From NCBI GenBank assembly GCA_964521025.1, contig CAZFPK010000011.1, forward strand, positions 26,885 through 90,884: a stretch of 64,000 nucleotides of DNA. The letters are read 5' to 3'. The notes beneath the pieces are model-generated. The model was given only the letters and a program-made list of their open reading frames with translations. It was not told the origin of the DNA and made no database searches. A program made the position numbers and the translations under genes. This document shows, in pieces, positions 10,907-19,338 of the stretch (the first letter of the stretch is position 1; each line of letters opens with the position of its first letter). The stretch comes from DRTC01 sp964521025 (GTDB lineage: Bacteria; Cloacimonadota; Cloacimonadia; Cloacimonadales; TCS61).

Positions 10907-11057
10907 CTTTTAATTATTTATTCGGTTTATAGAACAGATGGTTTTTAGAAGTTGCATCATTCTGAGTCCTGAGTCTTTACCCAGTAAAGATTCTTTACCT
11001 CTATTTGTTCTGGAAGACAGATTTTTAAAGTATAAACTTATTTGAATGAGGAAAATA

Positions 11058-12479
11058 ATGAGTAAACAGGAAATTTATTCTGAATATTCAAAAAAAAGAG
11101 CAAGAATCCTGATCGTCGATGATGAGCAGGATGCTCTTGATATTTTCAGCAGACAGCTGAAAGATGATTATGATATCGATATTGCTAATTCGGCAGCTGC
11201 TGCTTTAGAAAAACTCAAAAAAAAATCGTATCATATTACGATGACTGATGTTGTCATGCCCGATATGGATGGAATTGAACTCATGCAGGAAATTAAAAAA
11301 AAATGGCCTCATGTATCGGTTGTTGTTATCAGTGGGAAAGCATCTATAGAAATGGCTGTCAGGGCAATGAAGTTGGGAGCAGAAGATTTTATTGAAAAAC
11401 CGGTTGAAGATCTTGAACTTTTAAAATTAATGATCGAGAAAATTCTCAGATTAAAATGGCAAGCGGAAGAAATCAAAAGATTGCGAAATATTTTAGCTCA
11501 GGGATTTGATAGAACTAATATTGTTGGAAATAGTCTTATTATCCAGAAAATAATGGCAAAAGTTAAACTGATTGCCCCTCTTGATACAACCGTCTTGATT
11601 ACAGGGGATACAGGTGTTGGAAAAGAACTTTTTGCAGAATTGATCTTCAAGAACAGCAAAAGGAAAGATAAGAAATTTGTAGCGGTAAACTGTGGTGGAA
11701 TTCCGGAAAACCTTCTGGAAAGCATGCTTTTCGGTCATAAAAAAGGAGCATTTACCGATGCTATCAGAGATAAAATAGGATATTTCCAGGAAGCCGATGG
11801 TGGAACTCTTTTTCTGGATGAGATCACCGAGACTTCTCCTTCTTTTCAAATAAAGCTGCTCAGAGTATTGGAAAAAGGCGTTATCAGACAAGTCGGAGGG
11901 GATAAAGATATTGAAGTCGATGTCAGGATAATTGCAGCTACAAATAAACAGATAAAAGAAGAAGTCGAAGAAAATAATTTTAGAGAAGACCTCTATTATC
12001 GTTTAAATATTATTAATCTTAATATCCCACCGTTAAAGGATAGGATCGAAGATATAAAAATTTTGGCAAATGCTTTTATGAATGAATTTTCACAAAAATA
12101 TGGAAAACATGATTTGACTTTTTCCGAACCTGTGATGTCAATCCTACTAGCCAATGAATGGAAAGGTAACGTCCGCGAATTAAAAAATGCTATTGAACAC
12201 GCTGTTGCTCTTAGTTCTCATACAAAAATAATGCCGGAAGACCTGCCCGAAAATATTTATGATGTTCAAAATATTGATATAAAAGATCTTTTACAGAATT
12301 TTCTCCAGATGCCTTTCAACCTGGCAAAAGAAAGTTTTGAAAAAACATATATCGTAGAATTATTAAGTAAACAAAAAGGTGATGTAAAAAATGTTTCTAC
12401 TATTTCACAAATTAAAAGACAAAATCTCTATGAAAAATTCAAAAAATATGACATCGACCTAAATGAATTCAGAAAATAG
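11058..12479 (+). CDS. sigma-54-dependent NtrC-family response regulator
   Basis: 473 residues from the ATG at 11058, chosen because TGAGGA sits six bases upstream; another ATG lies four codons earlier. REC about 12-130 (DDEQD, phospho-Asp in MTDVVMPDMDG), AAA+ about 150-385 with Walker A GDTGVGKE, the sigma-54 contact loop as GAFTDA (a variant of GAFTGA), Walker B GTLFLDEI and the RxDLYYRLN region. A short Fis-type helix-turn-helix closes the protein (VSTISQIKRQNLYEKFKKY). It activates sigma-54 promoters; a good -24/-12 site begins 53 bases after its stop codon, before the first pilin gene. This makes it the probable pilus regulator, PilR-like in position. Confidence 0.92.
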   Translation: MSKQEIYSEYSKKRARILIVDDEQDALDIFSRQLKDDYDIDIANSAAAALEKLKKKSYHITMTDVVMPDMDGIELMQEIKKKWPHVSVVVISGKASIEMAVRAMKLGAEDFIEKPVEDLELLKLMIEKILRLKWQAEEIKRLRNILAQGFDRTNIVGNSLIIQKIMAKVKLIAPLDTTVLITGDTGVGKELFAELIFKNSKRKDKKFVAVNCGGIPENLLESMLFGHKKGAFTDAIRDKIGYFQEADGGTLFLDEITETSPSFQIKLLRVLEKGVIRQVGGDKDIEVDVRIIAATNKQIKEEVEENNFREDLYYRLNIINLNIPPLKDRIEDIKILANAFMNEFSQKYGKHDLTFSEPVMSILLANEWKGNVRELKNAIEHAVALSSHTKIMPEDLPENIYDVQNIDIKDLLQNFLQMPFNLAKESFEKTYIVELLSKQKGDVKNVSTISQIKRQNLYEKFKKYDIDLNEFRK

Positions 12480-12531
12480 AGAACTAAAATACCGGGAATT
12501 TCAGTGTCATTTTCGATAGCTCATTTTTAAT

Positions 12532-12547
12532 TGGTACGATTATTGCA
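12532..12547 (+). promoter_or_regulatory. sigma-54 promoter for first pilin gene
   Basis: TGGTACG-ATTA-TTGCA: the -24 GG (12533-12534) and -12 GC (12545-12546) are separated by exactly ten bases, matching the TGGCACG-N4-TTGCW consensus except C to T. Transcription would start near 12558, giving a 29-base leader before the ATG at 12587. Confidence 0.75.
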
Positions 12548-12586
12548 AAGTTTCCTCTCGGGTAGGTTTTATAAAAGGAGTTGATT

Positions 12587-13009
12587 ATGGGAACACAGCA
12601 AATCCTTTTAATTGTTATTGGTGTCATTGTTGTTGGAGTGTCTGTATCCGTCGGGATAACAATGTTTAACAATCAGTCGGCAGGTTCTAATCGGCAGGCT
12701 GTTATTCAAGACCTAAATACTTTTGCAGGAAATGCTTTAGCATATTATAAAGCTCCATCAAGCTTTGGGGGAGGTTCTCGTTCATGGAGCAATATTGATA
12801 AATTGGGAATTTGGATCGGTCATAGTTTTAATCCTGATACTGATTCTTTATCAAATGAAAATGGTGAATTTGGGCTTTCTTATTCAGGGGACGATCTGAC
12901 AATTGTCGGGATAGGTTTCGAAATTGGAAACGACGGTACAAATAAAGTTAAAGCAACAATCGTCGCGACAGGCAGTTCGGGAAACCTTGATCTAACGGTA
13001 AATAATTAG
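12587..13009 (+). CDS. major-pilin-like protein 1
   Basis: 140 residues; ATG chosen because AAAGGAG lies six bases upstream (an in-frame TTG six bases earlier is ignored). MG-TQQILLIVIGVIVVGVSVSVG is a hydrophobic N-terminal helix of the type IV pilin kind, with a basic/polar continuation (SNRQAVIQDLNTFAGNALAYY) and a small Gly/Ser/Asp-rich C-terminal domain. If processed like a prepilin, the leader would be only Met-Gly. Glu5 of classical pilins is absent. About half identical by eye to the two pilins that follow. Predicted fibre subunit with its own sigma-54 promoter. Confidence 0.7.
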   Translation: MGTQQILLIVIGVIVVGVSVSVGITMFNNQSAGSNRQAVIQDLNTFAGNALAYYKAPSSFGGGSRSWSNIDKLGIWIGHSFNPDTDSLSNENGEFGLSYSGDDLTIVGIGFEIGNDGTNKVKATIVATGSSGNLDLTVNN

Positions 13010-13234
13010 TCGAAGCATAATTGAGAATACTGAAACAATTCATATTATTTCATATTATGCATGAATGATTACATAATAATTGAACATTTATTCTATAATT
13101 AATAGCAAATCTTAAATTACATATACAGCGAAACTCGACAATCCAAACTGGAAGAATTCCATAATATAATACTTTTAGAACACTTCTTACCAATTGATTG
13201 ATGCACTCATAAAAAGTTAAAAAATTCTTATAAC

Positions 13235-13309
13235 TGTCATCTTGAGCGTGGTCGAAAAATCATTTGTACCAACATTTTATGAGATTCATCGACTACGCTC
13301 AGAATGACA
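13235..13309. repeat. dispersed palindromic element, TGTCAT family
   Basis: Imperfect inverted repeat. Left arm TGTCATCTTGAGCGTGGTCG, right arm CGACTACGCTCAGAATGACA. Same ends as the elements at 34185-34306 and 42608-42736. Confidence 0.7.
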
Positions 13310-13411
13310 TAAAATGACTTTTTACGAAACCATCATAATTATAATTGAGATTAAATTCTTAAGATGGTAATTTTCTTCAAAATCAGAATAATCTTACGAT
13401 TAGATCAGGGC

Positions 13412-13429
13412 TGTCATAAATTTATGATA
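13412..13429. promoter_or_regulatory. possible enhancer (UAS) site for sigma-54 activator
   Basis: TGTCATAAATTTATGATA, nearly perfect dyad, lies about 113 bases upstream of the -24 element of the second pilin promoter, a normal distance for an NtrC-family site. Related dyads occur at 14296 and 14327. Binding by the nearby regulator is inferred. Confidence 0.4.
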
Positions 13430-13530
13430 CCAGAATCTAATTTTATTATAGTTAAATGAAGATTTTATTATATTTCTAACCTTTTGGAAATCAAATAGAT
13501 AAGACCTTATTCTGAATTATTGTAAAGTGC

Positions 13531-13548
13531 TTGGTTCATAGATTGCTT
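13531..13548 (+). promoter_or_regulatory. sigma-54 promoter for second pilin gene
   Basis: TTGGTTCATAGATTGCTT: -24 GG at 13533-13534 and -12 GC at 13545-13546 with exactly ten bases between. The predicted leader to the ATG at 13617 is about 60 bases. Confidence 0.7.
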
Positions 13549-13608
13549 AATTTACCATTTTGTATCGCAGAGAAGCGATAAAAAAACGAAATCTATTTCT
13601 AAAAAAAG

Positions 13609-14041
13609 GAGGAGAAATGGGAACACAACAAATCTTGCTCATTGTATTGAGCGTAATCATCGTAGGAATCGCAGTTGCTGTTGGTATTTCTATGTTTAAC
13701 AGTCAGGCAGTTAATGCAAATCGTCAGGCGATCGTATCTGATATGAACAATTTCGGAGCTCAGGCAATGGCTTATTACAGAAGTCCGGCAAGTCATGGAG
13801 GAGGAGCCGGTACCTGGACTCTCGATGATGTTGGTCAATGGTTAGGTTATAATTATGATCCGGATGGTGATTCACTTTATACTGATAACGGAACATTCCA
13901 CTTATCTGTTAATGGTGATGATTTCGAAATCAATGGTATGGGAACAGAAACAGGAAATGATGGAACCAATCCGGTTGAAGCAACTGCCACTGTAACCGGT
14001 GCGACTGGTGCAATTTCCACTGTGATCGACAACTAAAGAAA
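13609..14041 (+). repeat. perfect direct repeat, copy A (pilin gene)
   Basis: 433 bases identical to 14437-14869, spacing 828. Identity starts in the ribosome site and ends a few bases after the stop codon, so the coding unit alone has been copied or homogenised while the flanks have diverged. Confidence 0.95.
13617..14036 (+). CDS. major-pilin-like protein 2
   Basis: 139 residues. The ATG at 13617 is used, not an upstream in-frame start, because AAAGGAGG precedes it and the other two pilins start at the same MGTQQ. N-terminal helix MG-TQQILLIVLSVIIVGIAVAVG, then ANRQAIVSDMNNFGAQAMAYY, then a Gly/Asp/Thr-rich domain. Identical in DNA to the third pilin gene over 433 bases (13609-14041 = 14437-14869), including ribosome site and stop. 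It has its own sigma-54 promoter and is followed by a long hairpin ending in a T-run, so it is probably monocistronic and strongly expressed. Likely the main fibre subunit. Confidence 0.72.
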   Translation: MGTQQILLIVLSVIIVGIAVAVGISMFNSQAVNANRQAIVSDMNNFGAQAMAYYRSPASHGGGAGTWTLDDVGQWLGYNYDPDGDSLYTDNGTFHLSVNGDDFEINGMGTETGNDGTNPVEATATVTGATGAISTVIDN

Positions 14042-14109
14042 CAAGATGTAAAGTTAAATCGAAATCTGAAGGAGATCATTCTGATTTCCATGGTAGTTGT
14101 ATTTTTTTG

Positions 14110-14219
14110 AAAGTGTTTTGAAAAGGCGAATTTTAGGGAATTATTAGCAAGGTTAAAAGTATCGTATATTTAACTTTAATAATTCCTTTTAAAAATTTAA
14201 CAACTTTTTAAAACACTTT
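14110..14219 (+). terminator. long hairpin ending in T-run after second pilin gene
   Basis: Outer arms 14110-14125 and 14204-14219 pair over 16 positions (AAAGTGTTTTGAAAAG with one G-T wobble). Inner arms GGAATTATTA (14137-14146) / TAATAATTCC (14177-14186) and GTTAAA (14152-14157) / TTTAAC (14169-14174) also pair. A run of T follows. It can act as a terminator; its length also resembles a small palindromic mobile element. Confidence 0.6.
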
Positions 14220-14295
14220 TTTTATATTATTAAGATTAAATTAATTAGATGGTAATTTTCCATATCACAAAATAATTTTACGATTAGTTCCGGAC

Positions 14296-14344
14296 TGTCA
14301 TAAATTTATTATACCAACATTAAATGTGTCATTAATTTATGACA
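14296..14344. promoter_or_regulatory. two dyads upstream of third pilin gene
   Basis: TGTCATAAATTTATTATA (14296-14313) and TGTCATTAATTTATGACA (14327-14344) match the dyad at 13412-13429. No -24/-12 element was found between them and the third pilin start. Confidence 0.35.
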
Positions 14345-14436
14345 ATTATTTTCTAATTTTATTAATTATTAGGACCTAAATTCAGCACTATTAAAAAGAT
14401 TTTTTCTTATATTTTATCTAACTCTTTGAAAATTAA

Positions 14437-14869
14437 GAGGAGAAATGGGAACACAACAAATCTTGCTCATTGTATTGAGCGTAATCATCGTAGGAATCGC
14501 AGTTGCTGTTGGTATTTCTATGTTTAACAGTCAGGCAGTTAATGCAAATCGTCAGGCGATCGTATCTGATATGAACAATTTCGGAGCTCAGGCAATGGCT
14601 TATTACAGAAGTCCGGCAAGTCATGGAGGAGGAGCCGGTACCTGGACTCTCGATGATGTTGGTCAATGGTTAGGTTATAATTATGATCCGGATGGTGATT
14701 CACTTTATACTGATAACGGAACATTCCACTTATCTGTTAATGGTGATGATTTCGAAATCAATGGTATGGGAACAGAAACAGGAAATGATGGAACCAATCC
14801 GGTTGAAGCAACTGCCACTGTAACCGGTGCGACTGGTGCAATTTCCACTGTGATCGACAACTAAAGAAA
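14437..14869 (+). repeat. perfect direct repeat, copy B (pilin gene)
   Basis: Second copy of the 433-base repeat at 13609-14041. Confidence 0.95.
14445..14864 (+). CDS. major-pilin-like protein 3, identical to protein 2
   Basis: 139 residues, identical to the product of 13617-14036, with the same ribosome site (GAGGAG). The upstream 200 bases are a diverged copy of the region before the second gene, but the sigma-54 promoter segment of that region is missing here: the copied coding unit joins the upstream block just after a TTTGAAAATTAAG stretch. Expression therefore needs another promoter or readthrough past the long hairpin. A strong terminator (14882-14915) follows. It may serve as a silent or differently controlled reserve copy; that is inference. 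Confidence 0.7.
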   Translation: MGTQQILLIVLSVIIVGIAVAVGISMFNSQAVNANRQAIVSDMNNFGAQAMAYYRSPASHGGGAGTWTLDDVGQWLGYNYDPDGDSLYTDNGTFHLSVNGDDFEINGMGTETGNDGTNPVEATATVTGATGAISTVIDN

Positions 14870-14881
14870 ACAAAAATTGAA

Positions 14882-14915
14882 AAAAAGAGGGAGACACAAC
14901 CGGTCTCCCTTTTTT
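14882..14915 (+). terminator. rho-independent terminator after third pilin gene
   Basis: AGGGAGAC / GTCTCCCT stem with a 7-base loop, A-run before and T-run after. It separates the pilin genes from the assembly operon. Confidence 0.88.
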
Positions 14916-15083
14916 CACTTAAACAAGAGTTCTGAAAACTGAGTTATTTCTGTAAAATAACTGAATTTCTCTCATCTTTTTCTTTATATTTTTTTAATTA
15001 TTGAGATTGTTCACAAAAGATTTTATAGAAAGACTCCATGATCATTTTCAAAAAAATATCAGAACTCTTGAAGTCAGGTAAAT

Positions 15084-16427
15084 ATGTTAAAAGAATTTTT
15101 TTATTCCGGTGTATCGCAATTTGGTAAACCCGTGCAAGGGGTTGTTTTAGCATATAGCAGCTCCAAGGCGAAACAACTCGTTCATCAACTCGAAGAAAAA
15201 CATAAATTCAAAGTAAAAAATATAATACCCAAAAAAATATTTCTCTATACAATTAAACTTCCTAATGGAAAAAAAATAACTCGCAAACAAACAGCATTTA
15301 CCAAGAAAGATCTTGCTAATGCCTTAAATAAAATGGGTTACGCAAATGCAAAGATTCAGCCTGCTTTATTCGATTTCAAGTTCAGACCATCCTTTGCCAG
15401 CATTTTGATGTTTGTGAATCTTAGTTCATTCATGCTTAAAGAAAAAATGAGTTATGATAAAATTTTAAGGATGTTGGCTGAAGAAGAATCGAATGCAACT
15501 TTAAAAGAAACACTGAAAAATATTGAAGGAGATTTGAAAAAAGGGAAAGAAGGAACAGAAGTTTTCTCCAGATATATCGATGTATTTGGTAAATTTCCTG
15601 CTTATATGCTTGGATTAGCAACAAAAAGCGGTAATATGGCAGAAGTTTATGATGCTACAGCCAAATTCATGGAACGGGATATGGAATACAGGAAAAGTAT
15701 TAAACAAGCATTGCTTTCTCCTCTCCTCACAATTATTGCTATGGTTTCAGCCGTGTTATATTATGTGATATCTATCTTCCCGGCAACTGCGAGATTATTT
15801 GTGAAATTTGGCATGGAATTACCACCGTTAACAGATGCAACTTTAAAACTAAGCGCTTATTTAGGAGCAAATTGGTGGTGGATGTTTTTGGTAGTAATTA
15901 TTCCCATGGGAATTATTGCTTTATGGTGGAGAACAAAAAAAGGTCGAGTTTGGAGAGATCATTTCATTATAAAACTGCCTGTAATCGGTCATCTTTTGCA
16001 CAAATCCAGCATTGAGATTTTTTTCAGAGTTTTTTCCGCAGTATATGCAGGTGCGGATAATAACATCGAAACTTTACAGGCATCTGCGGAAGCCTGCCGT
16101 AACGGATACATTGAAAAAAAAGTGAAAGAAATAACAATTCCTTCTATGTTGACCAAAGGTGATACTCTGGTTAGTGCTTTAGCACAAGCAAAAGTCTTTA
16201 ATAGAACGACTTTAAGCAGACTAAAAACAGGTTCTGAAACAGGGAATGTTTTATCTGCTGCTAAACAGATATCTTCCTTTTACGAAAAAGAGACAACCTA
16301 TAAACTTCAAAACATCATTCAATCCATACAGATGTTTGTCGGAGCATTTATCGCTATTGTTATAACCGCTCTGACAATTGTTTCGGCAGAAATTGCCATG
16401 GTCTCACCGACAGGACCTGGTATGTAA
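15084..16427 (+). CDS. PilC/GspF-family inner-membrane platform protein
   Basis: 447 residues. Type II secretion/type IV pilus platform protein that couples the assembly ATPases to pilin extraction from the inner membrane. N-terminal cytoplasmic region about 1-110 with the ARVxA-like basic start (FYSGVSQFGKPVQG), T2SSF domain 1 about 115-240, domain 2 about 315-440. Membrane segments about 209-232, 262-283 and 416-437. The motif GSETGNVLSAAKQIS is the usual C-terminal signature. ATG 15084 is preceded by AGGT. First gene of the assembly operon, 14 bases before the ATPase gene. Confidence 0.88.
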   Translation: MLKEFFYSGVSQFGKPVQGVVLAYSSSKAKQLVHQLEEKHKFKVKNIIPKKIFLYTIKLPNGKKITRKQTAFTKKDLANALNKMGYANAKIQPALFDFKFRPSFASILMFVNLSSFMLKEKMSYDKILRMLAEEESNATLKETLKNIEGDLKKGKEGTEVFSRYIDVFGKFPAYMLGLATKSGNMAEVYDATAKFMERDMEYRKSIKQALLSPLLTIIAMVSAVLYYVISIFPATARLFVKFGMELPPLTDATLKLSAYLGANWWWMFLVVIIPMGIIALWWRTKKGRVWRDHFIIKLPVIGHLLHKSSIEIFFRVFSAVYAGADNNIETLQASAEACRNGYIEKKVKEITIPSMLTKGDTLVSALAQAKVFNRTTLSRLKTGSETGNVLSAAKQISSFYEKETTYKLQNIIQSIQMFVGAFIAIVITALTIVSAEIAMVSPTGPGM

Positions 16428-16441
16428 TTTTCGGAGTTAAA

Positions 16442-18223
16442 GTGTTAAGAAAATCAAGATTTGGACAATTATTAGTTGAAAGAGGTATTATCGATAAACC
16501 AACTCTCGATAAAGCCCTCCTTTATCAGGCTGATGAGGATCCGTCCAATCCAAGAATGCTGGGAGATATCCTGGCTTCTGATTTTAAAATAGACCATGAT
16601 AAAATATTTAGTTTGGTAGCTGACCTTTATGCTTTTAGAACCGTCGAGATCGAACCTGAAAAATTTGAAGAAAAAAGAATAACCTATATCAATGATATAT
16701 TCTCAAAATTCCACGATGAATTCTTAAACAAGTTATTGTTCAAAAAAATTGTCCCCTTTAAAGTTCAAAAAAACAGAAAAAACTCTCTCCTGATGTTAGC
16801 AGCTAATCCTACCGATAGTCTCGTAGAAGAAATCCCTAAATTTTCCGAATTCAAAAAATATGAGGTTGCGTATTGTCGTCTCGAATCGATCCAGGCTCTG
16901 ATAAATATCATTGCTCCCCAGAAAAACGAATTCCTGGAATTGTTAGAAGAAGCTGCAGGACAAATGCAGGAAGTTGCTGACATCGATGAGAATGAAATCG
17001 ATGAATTTGCTTTAGACGAGGAAATCAATAAAAGCCTTCTGGTTAATCTTTATGAAGGATGCTTGATCGAAGCGGTTCGCAAGGGATCAAGCGATGTTCA
17101 TATCATCCCATTTCAGCATTCGTGTGTAGATATCATTTTTAGGATAGATGGAAATCTGCATCGCTGGCACAGACAGGAAAATACTTCGCCTGAAGCAATG
17201 GCAGCCGTGGTCAAAGATAGAGCTTCCGGAATCGATAGATTTGAAAGAGGTACTGCTCAAGACGGATTTGCACAGAGAGCCGTTGACGGTCATTTGATCA
17301 GGTTCAGAATATCTATCATACCGATTGTATCTTCAGAATTTGAAAGAAGATTTGAGAGTATTGTTATCAGGATCGTCGATGATAGAAATGTTATTACCGA
17401 TCTGAAAAAACTCGGGTTACAAATACAAGCTGAGAAAGATTTTGTCAAAGCCATCACTAAATCAAAAGGAATCGTCCTTTTAACCGGACCAACCGGCAGC
17501 GGAAAAAGTACAACTTTGATGGCTGCTTTTCACCATACTATCGATCCAACCAAAAATGTCCTCACTTGCGAAGATCCGGTTGAATATGTTATTAAAGGCG
17601 CCAGACAATTAAAGATCGGTCGTAAGTTCAGTTTCGAGCTGGCGATCAGGTCTATTCTCAGGCATGATCCGGATATAGTTATGGTCGGTGAAATCAGAGA
17701 TAAAATTACGGCAGATGTTGCCATTAAATTAGCAAATACCGGTCATCTGACTTTTTCTACGCTTCACACAAATGATGCTCCCAGTGCTATTTCCCGTTTA
17801 TTTAAAATTGGAGTCGAACCCTTTCTCCTGGCTTATGCAATGAATCTTATCGTAGCTCAGAGATTAGTGAGAAGACTTTGCCCTGAATGTAAAGTTCCTC
17901 TTACAAAAGAAAAATACCAATCTGCACTCGATATCGGACTGACCGAAGATGATCTGAAATCAAAATTGATTTATGAGGCTGGTCCGGGTTGTAAAAAATG
18001 TTTAGATGGTTATAAAGGAAGAGTGAATATTTGCGAAGCTCTCTATTTTACACCTGAGATCAGAAAAGCAATCGTCGAATCCGGGGAAGAGATCGATGAA
18101 GAAAATATCAGGCAAATTGCCGAAAAGCAGGGAATGTTATCCCTGCTGCAATCCGGTCTGGATAGAGTCAGGAATTCCCTGACTACAATATCGGAAGTTA
18201 CTTATGCAACTTCGGGAGATTAA
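16442..18223 (+). CDS. PilB/GspE-family assembly ATPase
   Basis: 593 residues from a GTG start with CGGAG upstream. N1-type domain about 1-150 (FGQLLVERGIIDKPTLDKALL), N2 domain about 190-300, RecA-like ATPase about 320-560. Walker A GPTGSGKST near 350, Asp box CEDPVEY, Walker B VMVGEIRDK, His box TLHTNDAPSAI. CPEC and CKKC form the four-cysteine zinc site typical of PilB/GspE and absent from PilT, so this is the extension ATPase. Encoded between the platform protein and the pseudopilin-like genes. Confidence 0.93.
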   Translation: MLRKSRFGQLLVERGIIDKPTLDKALLYQADEDPSNPRMLGDILASDFKIDHDKIFSLVADLYAFRTVEIEPEKFEEKRITYINDIFSKFHDEFLNKLLFKKIVPFKVQKNRKNSLLMLAANPTDSLVEEIPKFSEFKKYEVAYCRLESIQALINIIAPQKNEFLELLEEAAGQMQEVADIDENEIDEFALDEEINKSLLVNLYEGCLIEAVRKGSSDVHIIPFQHSCVDIIFRIDGNLHRWHRQENTSPEAMAAVVKDRASGIDRFERGTAQDGFAQRAVDGHLIRFRISIIPIVSSEFERRFESIVIRIVDDRNVITDLKKLGLQIQAEKDFVKAITKSKGIVLLTGPTGSGKSTTLMAAFHHTIDPTKNVLTCEDPVEYVIKGARQLKIGRKFSFELAIRSILRHDPDIVMVGEIRDKITADVAIKLANTGHLTFSTLHTNDAPSAISRLFKIGVEPFLLAYAMNLIVAQRLVRRLCPECKVPLTKEKYQSALDIGLTEDDLKSKLIYEAGPGCKKCLDGYKGRVNICEALYFTPEIRKAIVESGEEIDEENIRQIAEKQGMLSLLQSGLDRVRNSLTTISEVTYATSGD

Positions 18224-18226
18224 ATT

Positions 18227-18661
18227 ATGGGCAACGGTCAAATGCTACAAATCCTGCTTGCTTTAATACTTTTTTCAACTACTCTAATTACTATTTACAA
18301 TAGTTTATATGACCAGGCTGAATTTGTTTATAGCGGAATGTATTATATCCAGGGACAGAAAATTGTTGATAAATATTTAATGAAGCTCGAGTCTGAACTT
18401 ATCGGCGATGTTAGTACCTATCTGGATATCTATTCTGATTATCACGATTCTACTACAACGATGAATGTAAATACTGTTACTTATAATATTCATATCACAA
18501 CTGTTTTTTGTGACTCGACAGGAATGATACATTATCCTTATTCTCCATATGAACCATATCAAAAAGTTAATTTGAGCATTTGGTGCAAAGCAACTATTAC
18601 TGATACTTTATATATTGGAACGGATACAAATCCAATAAGTGAAGTTTTTAAAGATTTGTAA
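18227..18661 (+). CDS. minor pilin-like protein A
   Basis: 144 residues, three bases after the ATPase stop. MG-NGQMLQILLALILFSTTLITIYNS is an N-terminal hydrophobic helix with the same Met-Gly start as the major pilins, followed by a small extracytoplasmic domain with two Cys (FCDSTGM and SIWCKA) that could form a disulfide. No Glu5. Probably a minor pilin that primes or tips the fibre. Not recognised as any named family. Confidence 0.65.
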   Translation: MGNGQMLQILLALILFSTTLITIYNSLYDQAEFVYSGMYYIQGQKIVDKYLMKLESELIGDVSTYLDIYSDYHDSTTTMNVNTVTYNIHITTVFCDSTGMIHYPYSPYEPYQKVNLSIWCKATITDTLYIGTDTNPISEVFKDL

Positions 18662-18673
18662 AAAAAGGAAATC

Positions 18674-19273
18674 ATGGGAACAACAGGTGTTTTAGAATCG
18701 ATAGGTGCTTTGATAATCGGAGGAATATTTCTGGTTATGATATTCAATGCTTACTCAAATGTCAATGTTATGAGTCATAATATCAACATGCAGGTAACAG
18801 CTAATCAAATATCGGAAAGTGTTTCTTCTCTGCTGGGTTCTGTCTATCTTTCAAAGGTTGGTGCAGGTGTTGATACTTCGGCTGTTGCTATCACATTAGC
18901 TAAAAAAAGGAGATTTAAATTTTTAGGAAAAATCAATCCTGATGATGAAACCGATAGCGAGATATTCATATATCAATCAGGATATAATGAGACTTACGGT
19001 GGTTATGCTTTAAGAGTTAAAATTAACGGGTCTGTGGATGCCGGTCCTTTCTGGATGTCCACAAAGATTGTTTTCAAATATTATGATGTAAATGAGAATC
19101 AATTTACATATTCCGAACTAAATAATGCGGCAAATAGAGATTTAGTTCGCTCGGTTAGAATCCAGTTCGAATTATTTCAGAATCCTCTGTCATTGGATGG
19201 TCAACCAGCCGAGATCAAACAAAAAATGGTATTCTGGAAATATTTCAAGAATCTATATTTAGGTAGTTCTTAA
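18674..19273 (+). CDS. minor pilin-like protein B
   Basis: 199 residues, ribosome site AAGGAA. MG-TTGVLESIGALIIGGIFLVMIFNA is again a Met-Gly start and N-terminal helix; Glu at mature position 6 is close to the classical Glu5. Then NMQVTANQISESVSSLLGSV, an amphipathic helix typical of pseudopilins, and a beta-rich domain (about 75-199). Thirteen bases after the previous gene. Predicted minor pilin; specific role unknown. Confidence 0.62.
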   Translation: MGTTGVLESIGALIIGGIFLVMIFNAYSNVNVMSHNINMQVTANQISESVSSLLGSVYLSKVGAGVDTSAVAITLAKKRRFKFLGKINPDDETDSEIFIYQSGYNETYGGYALRVKINGSVDAGPFWMSTKIVFKYYDVNENQFTYSELNNAANRDLVRSVRIQFELFQNPLSLDGQPAEIKQKMVFWKYFKNLYLGSS

Positions 19274-19338
19274 GAAGGTTTTGGTAAGTATGATGTTTGA
19301 GGGAGACTTTAATCTGATAAAAATAATAGGAGGTTATC

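Larger units (their letters stand above)
13010..13616. other. 607-base intergenic region upstream of second pilin gene
   Basis: No credible gene. It contains a dispersed palindromic element (13235-13309), a palindrome that may be an activator site (13412-13429), a sigma-54 promoter (13531-13548) and a strong ribosome site AAAGGAGG just before 13617. The segment 13350-13500 is a diverged copy of 14231-14435 upstream of the third pilin gene. Confidence 0.6.

Noticed and set aside
10940..10970. Sigma-54 promoter before the activator gene
   Set aside because: TGGTTTTTAGAAGTTGCA has twelve bases between GG and GC.
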